Positions 1 to 9,060 of a DNA stretch of 43,353 bases are shown in pieces. Under the pieces are notes generated by a model. That model was given only the letters and a program-made list of their open reading frames with translations. It searched no databases and had not been told where the DNA came from. The DNA is from Gemmataceae bacterium (GTDB taxonomy: Bacteria > Planctomycetota > Planctomycetia > Gemmatales > Gemmataceae). The stretch's first letter is position 1; each line of letters starts with the position of its first letter. The position numbers were made by a program, and so were the translations under genes. The stretch covers positions 1-43,353 of the forward strand of contig SIAJ01000044.1 in assembly GCA_009691845.1 (NCBI GenBank). The letters run 5' to 3'.

Positions 1-2
1 GC

Positions 3-854
3 AAGGGGAACCCGCTGTGCGTTGGCATCGATCCTCGCTGGGAATCGTTGCCGAAATCGATTCGAGAGCATTTCACCGCTGAGTCTACGAGTTCAATCGC
101 GGCGGCATTCGAAGATTTCTCCATGCGAGTGCTCGACCTCGTGGCTCCGCTCGTTCCCGTGGTGAAGCCGCAAAGCGCATTCTTTGAACTCTGCGGTCCG
201 CCCGGGATGGCTGCCCTGCAAGCGTTGATTCGCCGGGCACGCGAACTTGGCCTGATCGTCGTTCTCGATTCCAAACGCGGCGACATCGCATCGACCGCGG
301 TTGCCTATGCGGATGCGGCATTTGCAGGCCTTCCGGTTGGGGGAGGACACTATCCAATCTGGAATGCCGACGCCATAACCGTAAACCCGTACCTCGGCCG
401 CGATGCCGTGGAACCGTTCATCACCTCCGCTCGTTCATCAGGTCGTGGCCTGTTCATTCTGGTTCGCACAAGTAATGCGGGGTCGGGGCTTTTCCAGAAT
501 CTCGATTGCGGCGGGCGAAAGCTTTATCAACACGTCGCCCAAGCCGTGAACGAGTGGAACGCACCCGGACTAGGCGCATGTGGCCTGGGCGATGTCGGTG
601 CCGTCGTTGGCGCGACTCACCCCGCCGAATTGGCGGAACTTCGACGGATGATGCCACACGTCTGGTTCCTGGTCCCCGGCTACGGTGCCCAGGGCGGCAC
701 GGCCAAGGATGTCGCCGCCGCGTTCCGCCCAGACGGTTTGGGGGCCATTGTGAACAGCTCGCGTGGCATCACGTTCCCATTTCACCCGGATGAACCAAAC
801 TGGGAACAGGCGATTGTGAAGGCGACGGAGAAGGCGGTGGGGGAGTTGAGGTAG
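3..854 (+). CDS. pyrF: Orotidine 5'-phosphate decarboxylase, 5' end outside window
   Basis: Decarboxylates OMP to UMP in the last step of cytosolic de novo pyrimidine synthesis. The frame is open from the first bases of the window and reads GNPLCVGIDPRWESLP before any start codon, so the true start lies upstream and the TTG at 48 is internal. The GIDPR segment matches the N-terminal beta strand that binds the nucleotide, and DSKRGDIASTA (about 265-300) carries the lysine-rich DxKRGDI catalytic signature of the long 'type 2' PyrF branch. Later segments VPGYGAQGG and NSSRGI fit the phosphate-binding end of the TIM barrel. It ends with TAG at 852-854. No operon partner is visible downstream, because the next gene is on the opposite strand. 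Confidence 0.95.
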   Translation, partial: KGNPLCVGIDPRWESLPKSIREHFTAESTSSIAAAFEDFSMRVLDLVAPLVPVVKPQSAFFELCGPPGMAALQALIRRARELGLIVVLDSKRGDIASTAVAYADAAFAGLPVGGGHYPIWNADAITVNPYLGRDAVEPFITSARSSGRGLFILVRTSNAGSGLFQNLDCGGRKLYQHVAQAVNEWNAPGLGACGLGDVGAVVGATHPAELAELRRMMPHVWFLVPGYGAQGGTAKDVAAAFRPDGLGAIVNSSRGITFPFHPDEPNWEQAIVKATEKAVGELR

Positions 855-976
855 AGAGGTTCAATTACAGCCAAGGCGCGAAGTCTTAAATGAGTTTATG
901 TAATGATTGAGTGGCATTCGTGCGGACGGGAAGACAATCTCCCAGTTTGCTAAAAGGCAGACGCCGGATGATGGGC

Positions 977-1918
977 TCAGGCAGTTGATGATGTCCCGAC
1001 GAGTGAGTGGAGATATTGTTCACGGAGTGCCGAAATCAATACTCCGTCTTCGGTCTTCCACTTTACCCAGCCGTTTTCTGTCGAGCGGCTGCTCCCAGGA
1101 GACTGGAGAGCGTAGACGGCGGTATAGCTAGGGCTCGTAAATGCTTTGCTGAAAACTTTGATCTCCCCGCTGGCACGAACTACCCCCTCGAAGTTGCGTT
1201 TGTCGCCATTGCGAGGCTTCCAGTGCATCAGAAGTTTCTGGCCGTCTCTCAAGAAGCCGCCCTGTATTAAGTCTGCAATAGTAACAGCGTATCGATCCCC
1301 TTGGCCGTCGGTCGTGTCGTTCTCCTCAGTGTCCAATGCCGGTCGGAACTCCTCGGGGATCTCGTAAAGAACCCGCTCCGGATAGCCAAACTCGACATGT
1401 TTGCGGACGATCCACAGCTTAACGGTTACACGAAGGGTGGACGCCCATTCTCGGAGATCGCTTGAGATAGCGTCGATTGGCATGCCGACGATCGGATTCG
1501 TTTCAAGTATTCTCCCAAGCACTCGCCGAATATCGATAACCTCAATCCCTTCGTCCGCAAACTTCTCCATTGCGGCAGCGTCCTCCCGAACCTTCTCCAC
1601 TATCAGATCGTTAAGCAGTTGTCGTGATGCAGGGTTCATAGCTGCGATGATTTGCTTTGCGACCTGCGGTGCGATGTGGCTCCAGACACCATGAGTTGCC
1701 AGTTCCGCCTCGACCACGAACCACCGCCGCGCCGAGAGATCGATGACGAATCCATCCGGAATTGTGCCAAACCCGTCTTTCGTCCGGATCAAAGCTTTTG
1801 GGAAGTAGAGCGAGGAGGGACCGAACAGAAATTCCGAGTTGGCGACAACGACCCGTTCGAGTTCTTCCTCGGAGTCGAATGCAGCCTCGATGAACTTTCG
1901 ATCGCCAAGAATTTGCAC
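977..1918 (-). CDS. Predicted PD-(D/E)XK-type nuclease with C-terminal RAMA domain
   Basis: 313 residues from a GTG start at 1918, chosen because GAGGAG lies five bases upstream. Residues about 50-85 read IPDGFVIDLSARRWFVVEAE, a PD-(x)n-ExE arrangement like the catalytic core of restriction-endonuclease-fold proteins, although the last position is E where K is usual. The middle is helical. Residues about 210-305 (YAVTIADLIQGGFLRDGQ, then GVVRASGEIKVFSKAFTSPS, ending NGWVKWKTEDG) match the pattern of the RAMA domain (Restriction enzyme Adenine Methylase Associated): a Leu-rich start, a GxL turn, a beta core, an SPS segment and a terminal GWxxW. RAMA is known from methylases and defence nucleases, where it is thought to read modified DNA. 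No methylase neighbour is present. The RAMA call is firmer than the nuclease call; DNA cleavage is inference. Confidence 0.68.
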   Translation of the reverse strand: MQILGDRKFIEAAFDSEEELERVVVANSEFLFGPSSLYFPKALIRTKDGFGTIPDGFVIDLSARRWFVVEAELATHGVWSHIAPQVAKQIIAAMNPASRQLLNDLIVEKVREDAAAMEKFADEGIEVIDIRRVLGRILETNPIVGMPIDAISSDLREWASTLRVTVKLWIVRKHVEFGYPERVLYEIPEEFRPALDTEENDTTDGQGDRYAVTIADLIQGGFLRDGQKLLMHWKPRNGDKRNFEGVVRASGEIKVFSKAFTSPSYTAVYALQSPGSSRSTENGWVKWKTEDGVLISALREQYLHSLVGTSSTA

Positions 1919-1940
1919 CGGGGCTCCTCTAGCATCGTGG

Positions 1941-2099
1941 TCAGAAAGAATACTGGTATCCGAATAAGGGACATTCTAGGTTCGACTGGTTAACGGCCGT
2001 TTCAATCCGCTCAGTCATACTGACTCCCGCGGAGTTCTGCGTTCGCCGCACTTCAATTTCGATGAGAGCGAGGTTGCGATCGTCGATTTTTCCAATCAA
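1941..2099 (-). CDS. Short ORF, possible remnant of an aspartic-protease-like gene
   Basis: A 52-residue frame starting at TTG 2099, which overlaps the TGA stop of the upstream small gene by two bases, a coupled arrangement typical of real gene pairs. The translation begins MIGKIDDRNLALIEIEVRR and ends LFGYQYSF. The first 18 residues resemble the N-terminal strand of small retropepsin-like (clan AA) proteins that often follow such small genes in planctomycetes and cyanobacteria (from memory, not checked). The DTG catalytic motif is absent and the frame stops where that motif would be expected. It is therefore either a truncated relic or an unrelated peptide. The RAMA nuclease begins 22 bases further on, so decay may have accompanied arrival of that gene. 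Confidence 0.3.
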   Translation of the reverse strand: MIGKIDDRNLALIEIEVRRTQNSAGVSMTERIETAVNQSNLECPLFGYQYSF

Positions 2100-2329
2100 G
2101 ACGCGAACCCTCCAATGTGAAAAACTGCTTCATGTCCGACACGAATGACGAACGATTTCCGATCCGGATAGGCACTCTTGGCCGCCATGGCCGCATTAAT
2201 GAATTCATCGTCCAGAAAGTACGGCTCCGACACAGGCTCAATCGCAACGAACTGGCCAAAGTGATTGGCTTCCAACTCTGCCTTCGGTTGAGACTCGTAG
2301 ACGCGCTTCGCCTGCTCTGCAATCGACAT
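2096..2329 (-). CDS. Small conserved-looking hypothetical protein (77 aa)
   Basis: The ATG at 2329 is preferred over longer starts because GGAAGGA lies about six bases upstream and the protein then opens MSIAEQAKRVYESQPKAELE, an amphipathic helix. The C-terminal half (FVAIEPVSEPYFLDDEF, then RVGHEAVFHIGGF) has the look of a small alpha/beta protein family that I recognise as common in front of retropepsin-like genes, but I cannot name a function. It has no signal peptide or membrane segment and is acidic at its centre. It overlaps the next short frame (1941-2099), so the two were probably co-transcribed, perhaps with the RAMA nuclease downstream. A role as an antitoxin-like or chaperone-like partner would be guesswork. 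Confidence 0.55.
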   Translation of the reverse strand: MSIAEQAKRVYESQPKAELEANHFGQFVAIEPVSEPYFLDDEFINAAMAAKSAYPDRKSFVIRVGHEAVFHIGGFAS

Positions 2330-2473
2330 GGCTAGTCCTTCCGGTTCCCTTTTCCAATTGGTTGATGGTATCGTCCCGCCAACCCGATGCCAATTGCTCG
2401 TCCGGCACTCTGCCAAGCACGGCTACGCTGTTACACGCTCGATTCGTAGGATACCCCCAACAGAGGGCCTCCG

Positions 2474-2776
2474 ATGTTCTGGATCCGTGAGATTGCCGGC
2501 TGGGCGTTTATCGTCCTGGGATTATGGCTGTTCTATGTGAGCTACTTTGTGTTGCTCCGGAACGGTTACATCATTCAATCCGGACCGACGGTGCTCATGG
2601 GCATCGTTGTTTTTCGGGGCGGCATTCACCTGCTCAAGGTTGCCGTCGCTGCTCGCGTCTGTCAACGGGCCCCCGCCGAATCGGGTCTGAAGGCGACTCG
2701 CAAGGAAGTCGCCCGGCCAGACCGACCTGCATCCGTGGTTCCCGGTCGCCGAGCGACGTCAGCTCCTCGGGCCTAG
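2474..2776 (+). CDS. Small membrane protein, two predicted TM segments
   Basis: 100 residues from ATG 2474, with GAGGG eight to nine bases upstream. Residues about 7-30 (AGWAFIVLGLWLFYVSYFVL) and about 38-62 (GPTVLMGIVVFRGGIHLLKV) are strongly hydrophobic and look like two inner-membrane helices joined by a short loop containing RNGYI. The remaining 35 residues are a basic, Arg/Pro/Ala-rich tail, likely cytoplasmic by the positive-inside rule. No enzymatic motif is visible and I do not recognise a named family. It ends exactly where the convergent isomerase gene ends, with no gap between stop codons, so no terminator fits between them. Confidence 0.6.
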   Translation: MFWIREIAGWAFIVLGLWLFYVSYFVLLRNGYIIQSGPTVLMGIVVFRGGIHLLKVAVAARVCQRAPAESGLKATRKEVARPDRPASVVPGRRATSAPRA

Positions 2777-3601
2777 TCACGCAAACAACTCGCGGAACTT
2801 GCTTACCGTCTGCCTCGCGGCCGAGATCGGATCGGGATACGGAAACGCCTCCGCGCCGAAGTAGCCTGAAAAACCGATGTCGCGGACAGCTTGAACGATC
2901 GGCTCAAAATTCATGTGCCCCAGGCCAGCCGGGCGGCGATTCGAATCCGCGAAGTGAATGTGGCCGATGTTCGAGCCACCGCGTCGAATCGCTGCCGCGA
3001 TGTCCGTTTCTTCGATGTTCATGTGGAACAGGTCGGCGAGCAGCTTTACGGCTTCCGTGTTGAGGCTTCTGAGAAAGCGCGATGCATCCTCGATGGTATT
3101 GAGCAAGTTCGTCTCGTAACGATTGAGTGGTTCATACAGGAGCACTTGCCCTCGCGTTTCCGCATGAGCCCCCAGCTCGTTCAAGGCCTCGGCGAGATAC
3201 TCGAATGCCTCGACTTTGGTGACGCCTTCTCCAACGCCCCAGCGGCCTTGCATCGAGCCGATGATGACCGGGGCACTCAGTTGGGCCGCGAAGTCGATCA
3301 TGTCGTGAATAAAGTTCTTGGCACAGGTGCGTTTTTTTGCGTCGGCGTCAGTCAGCGAGAGTTTGTGGCGAACCCAGCCGGCTCCGCTGCCGACAGCCGA
3401 AACCGCGAGATTGTGACGCGTGAGAAGTTCCTTCACGTAAGCGGGATCGAGTGCGCCCGGTTCCGGTGGAAACAGTTCGACGGCATCGTAGCCGAGCGAG
3501 GCGGCCTGGGTGATGCTGGCCGGCAAGTCGTCCCAGAGCACGAAGGGGCCACCCTTGGCCTCTGAGATCAAACAGATGGTGACACTGACCTTGACGGACA
3601 T
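2777..3601 (-). CDS. Sugar phosphate isomerase/epimerase (xylose isomerase-like TIM barrel)
   Basis: A 274-residue cytosolic protein of the AP-endonuclease-2 / xylose-isomerase-like superfamily, whose members isomerise or epimerise ketoses or hydroxypyruvate at a divalent metal. Visible landmarks are LGYDAVELFPP (strand 2), VIIGSMQGRWGVGEG (middle strand), LLYEPLNRYETNLLNT with the metal-binding Glu, LFHMNIEETD, HIHFADSNRRPAGLGHMNF with the metal His/Asp, and GYFGAEAFPYPDP with the second Glu near the C-terminus. This is a full-length match to the D-tagatose-3-epimerase/hydroxypyruvate-isomerase type; substrate cannot be told from sequence. The ATG at 3601 follows GGAGAAGAATC. The divergent neighbour, a PSCyt/PSD cytochrome starting at 3657, leaves 55 bases for both promoters. 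Confidence 0.85.
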   Translation of the reverse strand: MSVKVSVTICLISEAKGGPFVLWDDLPASITQAASLGYDAVELFPPEPGALDPAYVKELLTRHNLAVSAVGSGAGWVRHKLSLTDADAKKRTCAKNFIHDMIDFAAQLSAPVIIGSMQGRWGVGEGVTKVEAFEYLAEALNELGAHAETRGQVLLYEPLNRYETNLLNTIEDASRFLRSLNTEAVKLLADLFHMNIEETDIAAAIRRGGSNIGHIHFADSNRRPAGLGHMNFEPIVQAVRDIGFSGYFGAEAFPYPDPISAARQTVSKFRELFA

Positions 3602-3656
3602 GATTCTTCTCCGGTGTGTATCCTGAAAGTACAGAATTTATGTCGAGGCTGCCATC

Positions 3657-6600
3657 ATGCGAATCTCAAGTTTGGCCCTGATCGTGATCGCTCTTGCCGC
3701 ACCGGCTCTCGCCCAGGAGAAGCCGATCGACTTCGTGCGCGACGTTCGGCCGATTCTCGTGAAGAACTGTTTCGCCTGTCATGGCCCGGATGAGAAGCAG
3801 CGTAAGGCCAAATTGCGGCTCGATGTCGAAGAATCAGCGAAGAAGAAAGTGCTGGTCGCCGGCGATGCGAGTGGCAGCAGCCTGCTTCAGCGCGTCACCA
3901 TCAAGGACGAAGAACGTATGCCCCCGGCCGCGACGGGCAAATCCCTCACGGCCGATCAGGTATCGGTCATCAAGAAATGGATTGAGCAAGGTGCCAAATG
4001 GGGCCAGCATTGGGCGTTCGAGAAACCGATTCGCCCGGCGTTGCCTGAGGTTAATCAAGCGGATTGGGTTGCAAGCCCGATCGACCGGTTCGTGCTGGCA
4101 CGTTTGGAGAAGGAAGGACTCAAACCCTCGGCCATCGCGGACAAGTTCACCCTGGCTCGCCGGGTTGCGCTCGACCTGACGGGGTTGCCGCCGGAACCGG
4201 AGACGTTGGCTCGATTCCTGGAAGAAGCGACGCCGAATGCTTACGCGAATCTCGTGGATGAGTTGCTGAAGTCCCCCGCCTACGGCGAGCGCTGGGCGCG
4301 CATATGGCTCGATCTCGCCCGCTATGCCGACACCAAGGGCTACGAAAAGGACCTGGGCCGCACGATTTGGCGCTATCGCGACTGGGTCATCGATGCATTC
4401 AACGCGGACATGCCTTACGACCGTTTCACGCGCGACCAGTTGGCCGGGGACTTGCTGCCTTCGCCGACCATCGACCAATTGCTCGCGACCGCTTTTCACC
4501 GCAACACGATGGTGAACGACGAAGGGGGCACGGACGATGAGGAGTTTCGAATCGCAGCCGTGAAGGACCGCGTCGATACGACCCTCCAGGTCTGGATGGG
4601 ACTAACGATGGGCTGTGCGAAGTGTCACAATCACAAGTACGATCCGATCACGCAGAAAGAGTACTACCAATTCTATTCCTTCTTCAACCAGACCGAGGAT
4701 GCGGACACGAGTGATGAACGCCCGAAAATTGCCACGCCCTCAAAGGCTCAGCAAGCACAAGCCGACAAGCTACAAGCGGCGTTCAACCAGGCTCGTCAAG
4801 AACTCTACACGTACTCCGATGCGTTCAAGGAAGCCGCACGCAAGTGGGAAGAAACGGCCCGAACCCGTGCGGGCTGGACGGTCGTCAAACCGACCGAGAT
4901 GAAGGCTGCGAGCGGCAGCACGATGAAGGTGATCGACGATGGCTCGGTGGTGGTACAGGCCCGCAAGCCGGCACGGGAGACGTACACGGTCAAGATTCCC
5001 GCCGGCAGCCAGGCCATCACGGCCATTCGGCTGGAAGTATTACCCGACAAATCGCATCCTCGCGGCGGGGTAGGCCGAAGCGAAAACGACGGCAATTTCG
5101 TGCTCAGCCGGTTCGTGGTGAAAGCCAAAAGCAAGGGCGGATCAGAAAAGGAACTCGCATTTGCTTCGGCGACGGCCGACTTCTCGCAGAACATGTATCC
5201 AATCGAACATGCGATCAAGAATCCCGACCCACGCAAGCACGGCTGGGCAATCGCACCCAAGCAACAGGAAATCCACAAAGCCGTGTTCTTTTTGGCCGAG
5301 GCCTACAAGCCGACCGAGGGGGCCGAGCTTGAAATCACGCTCGACCACCAGTTTGGGTTCACCTATCCCGGCTTCAGCATCGGTCGATTTCGCCTGTTCC
5401 TGACTGGCGACGAGAGTCCGTCACTGACCGGCGAACTTCCAGTTGAAGTGCGTGGCAATCTCCTGATTCCCGAGGATCGCCGAACACCCGAGCAGCAGGC
5501 GGCCGTGCTGGCCTTATATGCCAGCCTCGCTCCTTCAACCAAAGTACTTCGCGATCAACTCGCAACGCTGCAAGCACAGATCGCCGCACTCGCCCCGCCG
5601 CAGACGCCGATTATGCGCGAACTGCCTGCGAACAAGCAGCGTCCAAATCGCATCCACGTCCGCGGCAACTTTTTGGAACCTGGCGAGGTTGTCGAGGCCA
5701 ACGTGCCGGGAGCTTTTCACACGCTTCTGGCCGACCTGCCACGCAATCGCCTGGGTGTTTCGGCCTGGCTCACACATGCAGATAACCCGCTGACGGCACG
5801 GGTGGCCGTCAATCGGTTCTGGTCGCATTTCTTTGGCCGTGGCCTGGTCGAGACGCAGGAGGATTTCGGTTCGCAAGGTTCGGCACCAACGCACCCGGAA
5901 TTGCTCGATTGGTTGTCGTGCGAGTTCCGCGATGGTGGCTGGTCGATGAAGAAACTTTGCAAGACCATCGTCATGTCGGCGACCTATCGTCAATCTGGGT
6001 TTTCAACCGAGGAGGCAGTCAAACGCGATGCGAACAACCGCCTCCTCGCACGCGGCCCACGCTTTCGCATGGAAGCCGAGATGATCCGCGATGCAACCCT
6101 TGCTTCGTCGGGACTGTTGAGCAAAAAAATGTACGGTCCATCCGTGATGCCGCCGCAACCCGATGGCCTGTGGAAGTCCGCGTATTCCGGAGAAAAGTGG
6201 GTCGCGGCTACCGGCGAGGATCGCTATCGCCGTGGCCTGTACACATATGCCAAACGTACGGCCCCCTACCCGGCGATGACGACACTCGACGCACCAAGCC
6301 GGGAGATTTGCACAGTGCGCCGATTGAACACGAACACGCCTCTGCAAGCTCTGGTCACGCTGAACGACACAGCATTTGTCGAGATGGCCCAATCGCTGGC
6401 CCGCAAGATGTACGAGGGCGGGAAGACTACGGATGAGAGGATCGCCTTCGGTATGAAGCGGGCATTAGTCCGTCCGGCAAAGGTGGAGGAAATAGCGGTA
6501 CTAAAAGAGTTGTTCGTGACCCGACTCGCAAATTTCGAGGCCAAAGCGGAAGAAGCGAAAAAATTCGCCGGCGACCCGGGGGCATTACCGGCCGGCTGGA

Positions 6601-6677
6601 ACGTGGCTGAGTTAGCGGCTTGGACTGCCGTTGCTAATGTGATCATGAACATGGATGAGTTCTTGACGCGGAATTAG
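3657..6677 (+). CDS. PSCyt/PSD protein: c-type cytochrome with DUF1549 and DUF1553
   Basis: 1006 residues. Residues 1-19 are a signal peptide ending ALAQ. Residues about 25-95 form the planctomycete cytochrome c domain with heme motif CFACH at 38-42. DUF1549 follows (about 140-345), with a second CxxCH (CAKCH at about 320-324) in the family block [19 protein letters not shown] 340-residue middle section contains a beta-rich, carbohydrate-binding-like stretch (about 440-590). DUF1553 occupies about 690-960, with blocks [20 protein letters not shown] and [17 protein letters not shown]. The protein should be periplasmic, carrying one or two hemes; its reaction is unknown. Such genes normally sit beside a DUF1501 gene, but none is adjacent here: a repeat element and a glycosyltransferase follow. 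It is therefore an orphan copy. Confidence 0.93.
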   Translation: MRISSLALIVIALAAPALAQEKPIDFVRDVRPILVKNCFACHGPDEKQRKAKLRLDVEESAKKKVLVAGDASGSSLLQRVTIKDEERMPPAATGKSLTADQVSVIKKWIEQGAKWGQHWAFEKPIRPALPEVNQADWVASPIDRFVLARLEKEGLKPSAIADKFTLARRVALDLTGLPPEPETLARFLEEATPNAYANLVDELLKSPAYGERWARIWLDLARYADTKGYEKDLGRTIWRYRDWVIDAFNADMPYDRFTRDQLAGDLLPSPTIDQLLATAFHRNTMVNDEGGTDDEEFRIAAVKDRVDTTLQVWMGLTMGCAKCHNHKYDPITQKEYYQFYSFFNQTEDADTSDERPKIATPSKAQQAQADKLQAAFNQARQELYTYSDAFKEAARKWEETARTRAGWTVVKPTEMKAASGSTMKVIDDGSVVVQARKPARETYTVKIPAGSQAITAIRLEVLPDKSHPRGGVGRSENDGNFVLSRFVVKAKSKGGSEKELAFASATADFSQNMYPIEHAIKNPDPRKHGWAIAPKQQEIHKAVFFLAEAYKPTEGAELEITLDHQFGFTYPGFSIGRFRLFLTGDESPSLTGELPVEVRGNLLIPEDRRTPEQQAAVLALYASLAPSTKVLRDQLATLQAQIAALAPPQTPIMRELPANKQRPNRIHVRGNFLEPGEVVEANVPGAFHTLLADLPRNRLGVSAWLTHADNPLTARVAVNRFWSHFFGRGLVETQEDFGSQGSAPTHPELLDWLSCEFRDGGWSMKKLCKTIVMSATYRQSGFSTEEAVKRDANNRLLARGPRFRMEAEMIRDATLASSGLLSKKMYGPSVMPPQPDGLWKSAYSGEKWVAATGEDRYRRGLYTYAKRTAPYPAMTTLDAPSREICTVRRLNTNTPLQALVTLNDTAFVEMAQSLARKMYEGGKTTDERIAFGMKRALVRPAKVEEIAVLKELFVTRLANFEAKAEEAKKFAGDPGALPAGWNVAELAAWTAVANVIMNMDEFLTRN

Positions 6678-6710
6678 GACGCCCGCCCAACGGGACAAGC
6701 TTTCGCCGTG

Positions 6711-6951
6711 TTGACCCCGGAGGGGTCGAAGAGACTAGCCGGTGGTCGAGCGTCAGCGAGACCACCGGAAAACGAATTATTGGTCCCCGACCCCGAAGGG
6801 GTCGAAGAATGCCGGTCCCGGGACGATTGACGTTGTGGTCAACGCGAGGTTCTGCGACCCCTCCGGGGTCGATGGGTTGGGGACCAGGGCTACCGGTGGT
6901 CTCGCAGGCGCTCGACCACCGGCTAATGTCTGGGACCCCTCCGGGGTCAAC
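6711..6951. repeat. Nested inverted-repeat element with four copies of a 15-bp palindrome
   Basis: The outer arms are 6711-6769 and 6893-6951: 59 bases each, close to identical as inverse complements, differing mainly in a few bases next to the palindromes and in the hairpin loop. Each arm itself holds a hairpin (CCGGTGGTCGAGCG against a matching GACCACCGG). Inside them lies a second inverted pair, about 6781-6811 and 6856-6886 (TGGTCCCC against GGGGACCA). A palindrome of form GACCCCGGAGGGGTC occurs four times: 6714-6728, 6789-6803 (one changed base), 6856-6870 and 6934-6948. The element encodes no plausible protein. It sits between convergent genes, so it could end transcription from both sides, but the nesting looks more like a non-autonomous mobile element or REP-type sequence. 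Confidence 0.85.
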
Positions 6952-6969
6952 ATCGCTAGCCTATCGTGT

Positions 6970-8103
6970 TCAGCGCGAGATCCCAGCCAGCACGTGCGTG
7001 AGATACCGCGTGACCTGTTCGACATGAGTCGCTCGGTCGAACTTCTCAGCCTGCTTCCTGGCGACGACCGGATCCAGCCGTTCGCGTTCGCGTTCAAACG
7101 CCTCCAGGGCGGCGATGAGCGATTCTAGTTTCTGTTCCTCGAACCACGCACCCGTGGCACCGTCTCGGCCAAGGGGAACAATCGTCTCGGTTGCGCCTCC
7201 CTTTGCAAAAGCGATGACCGGCGTTCCACAGGCATTGGCCTCCACGGGAACGATGCCGTAATCTTCTTCGCCAGGAAACAGGAGCGCCCGGCAGCGACGC
7301 AGATGATCGCGTAAGACCGTGTCTGGTTGCCAGCCGAGGAATTCGACGGTCGGGCCGGCGAGCGATTTTAACCGGGCTTCGTCCTGCCCACTGCCGATGA
7401 TGACGAGCCGTTTTTGCAGGCGATTGCAGGCTTCGATGGCCAAATCGACACGCTTGTACGGAGCGAATGCCGAGAGGATGAGGTAGTAGTCCTCTCGGCG
7501 AACGGACGGGTCAGGATGGTAATACTCGGTGTCGGCCGGTGGATAGATGACCACGGATTCCCGGCCATAGCACTCGCGGATGCGTTTGCGAACCGTTTCG
7601 CTGATGGCGATAAAGTGGCTGACCCGGCTTGAAGTTCGGCGATCCCAGGAGCGTAGCGAGGACATCAGGAGATCGACTGCCCGGGCTTTCAGCCCTTGGG
7701 CCCGGTCCGCGAAGTAGGATCCCTTCATGTGCCAGGCATATCGCATGGGGGTGAAGCAATAGCAGACGTGCGGCACGCCGCGCGGGGCCTTGGCCGACTT
7801 GGCGACCGCGTGGCTGAGGCTGTAGACCAGGTCGCAATCTTCGATTCGCCAATTGGCAGCCAGCGGCATGACCGGCAGCGAATAGCGGTAATACTTGCCG
7901 ATCCTGGGGATCTTCTGAAGAAAACTCGGCCGAATCGGGTGGTTTTCGATCGATGGCGGCAGACTACCACGGACATGCAACAGCGTGTGGATGGGTGCGG
8001 TCGGGAAGAGCTGGCAGAGGACTTCCAGGCATTTTTCGCCGCCTCGGAACCCCGTCAACCAATCGTGGATCAGAACGACTCGGTTCTGTTGCAGGTTAAG
8101 CAT
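6970..8103 (-). CDS. Glycosyltransferase family 4 protein
   Basis: 377 residues if read from ATG 8103 (MLNLQQNRVVLIHDWLTG). A frame open further upstream adds 28 residues without family character, so I prefer the shorter start. N-terminal Rossmann half: VVLIHDWLTGFRGGEKCLEVL, where the GGE loop contacts the acceptor or donor. C-terminal half: YLILSAFAPYKRVDLAIEAC and VIIGSGQDE, then the donor-binding EX7E element in LFPGEEDYGIVPVEANACGTPVIA. These are standard GT-B, GT4 marks. It probably transfers a nucleotide-activated sugar to a cytoplasmic-face acceptor, such as an exopolysaccharide or lipid-linked glycan. No polysaccharide cluster surrounds it. The upstream region is shared with the divergent PP2C gene. 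Confidence 0.9.
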   Translation of the reverse strand: MLNLQQNRVVLIHDWLTGFRGGEKCLEVLCQLFPTAPIHTLLHVRGSLPPSIENHPIRPSFLQKIPRIGKYYRYSLPVMPLAANWRIEDCDLVYSLSHAVAKSAKAPRGVPHVCYCFTPMRYAWHMKGSYFADRAQGLKARAVDLLMSSLRSWDRRTSSRVSHFIAISETVRKRIRECYGRESVVIYPPADTEYYHPDPSVRREDYYLILSAFAPYKRVDLAIEACNRLQKRLVIIGSGQDEARLKSLAGPTVEFLGWQPDTVLRDHLRRCRALLFPGEEDYGIVPVEANACGTPVIAFAKGGATETIVPLGRDGATGAWFEEQKLESLIAALEAFERERERLDPVVARKQAEKFDRATHVEQVTRYLTHVLAGISR

Positions 8104-8310
8104 CCCGTCTTTTGCCGTCCCGTCGTATAGGTCGTGATGGTTGCACGGAATCCGCTTAGAACTTCCCGGAGGCGGGCCATTTGGCATGTTGCAATTTGAC
8201 CGGTATATTGGATAAATTAAAGGAATTAAGCGGATTGCGTCGGGCGGCCCAGTCTCATACCCCGTTCCTCAGCCCAACTCGACCCGCTACTCGCCGCGAC
8301 CGAGACGCCC

Positions 8311-9060
8311 ATGGCACTGTCAATCAACATCGGGAAATCGACGAATCGCGGCAACTACCGCGAGAGCAACGAAGATTCCATTGAAGTGAAGAAGTTCCCC
8401 GACCTTGAAATCATCGTTGTCGCCGACGGAATGGGCGGCCAGGCTGCCGGCGAAGTCGCGAGTAAGGAAGCCGTCGATACTATCCCGCGTGAACTACGCA
8501 AATTGGTCACGGGGACGGTGGATGCCGAATCGACCAAGACGATGATTCGAAAGGCCATCGTCCACGCGAACGAAAAAATCATGAAGATGGGGCAAATCGA
8601 CCGCGAAATGAGGAACATGGGGACGACGGTCGTGACGGCCGTGTGGCGAAAAGGCCAGGAACTATTCGTAGCGGGTGTGGGCGACAGCCGGGTCTATCTG
8701 GTCCGTGGCCAGGAGATCACGCAACTGACGGTCGATCATTCCATGGCACAGGCTCTCGTCGAGGCGAAGTCCATCTCGGTAGCCGAGGCCCAGGTGCACA
8801 GATTCCGCCATATGCTCTGGAAATACCTCGGCGGCAGGGACGTCGGCGACGGGCCCGACGTCCATGTCCAGGCGATTCAAGCCGGAGATCGATTCCTGCT
8901 GTGCACGGACGGGTTGCACGGCGTGGTCACCGACGACAAGATCATGCAGTACATGGCGGGCCAGCGGGAATGCCAGGCATGTGCCGATGGACTAGTCCAG
9001 CTGGCACTTGACTCGGGATCACGGGATAACGTGTCTTGCATCGTGATGGACGTGGTTTAG
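8311..9060 (+). CDS. PP2C-type serine/threonine protein phosphatase
   Basis: A 249-residue soluble, metal-dependent phosphatase of the bacterial Stp/PrpC type, expected to reverse Hanks-type kinase phosphorylation. The motifs are in the family order: NYRESNEDS (about 15-22), VVADGMGGQAAGE (about 36-48) with the metal Asp and Gly, MRNMGTTVV (about 94-103), GVGDSRVYLVRG (about 123-134), LCTDGLHGVV (about 197-206) and SRDNVSCIV (about 237-245) with the last metal Asp. All the usual aspartates are present and the length is typical. No kinase gene is adjacent, unlike in many bacteria, though planctomycetes carry many scattered kinases. No strong Shine-Dalgarno precedes ATG 8311. Its stop overlaps that of the convergent aldo/keto reductase by four bases. 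Confidence 0.93.
   Translation: MALSINIGKSTNRGNYRESNEDSIEVKKFPDLEIIVVADGMGGQAAGEVASKEAVDTIPRELRKLVTGTVDAESTKTMIRKAIVHANEKIMKMGQIDREMRNMGTTVVTAVWRKGQELFVAGVGDSRVYLVRGQEITQLTVDHSMAQALVEAKSISVAEAQVHRFRHMLWKYLGGRDVGDGPDVHVQAIQAGDRFLLCTDGLHGVVTDDKIMQYMAGQRECQACADGLVQLALDSGSRDNVSCIVMDVV

Noticed and set aside
3834..4499. 221-codon minus-strand frame inside the PSCyt/PSD gene
   Set aside because: Shadow of a high-GC gene; amino-acid composition (Arg-rich) without domain or leader.
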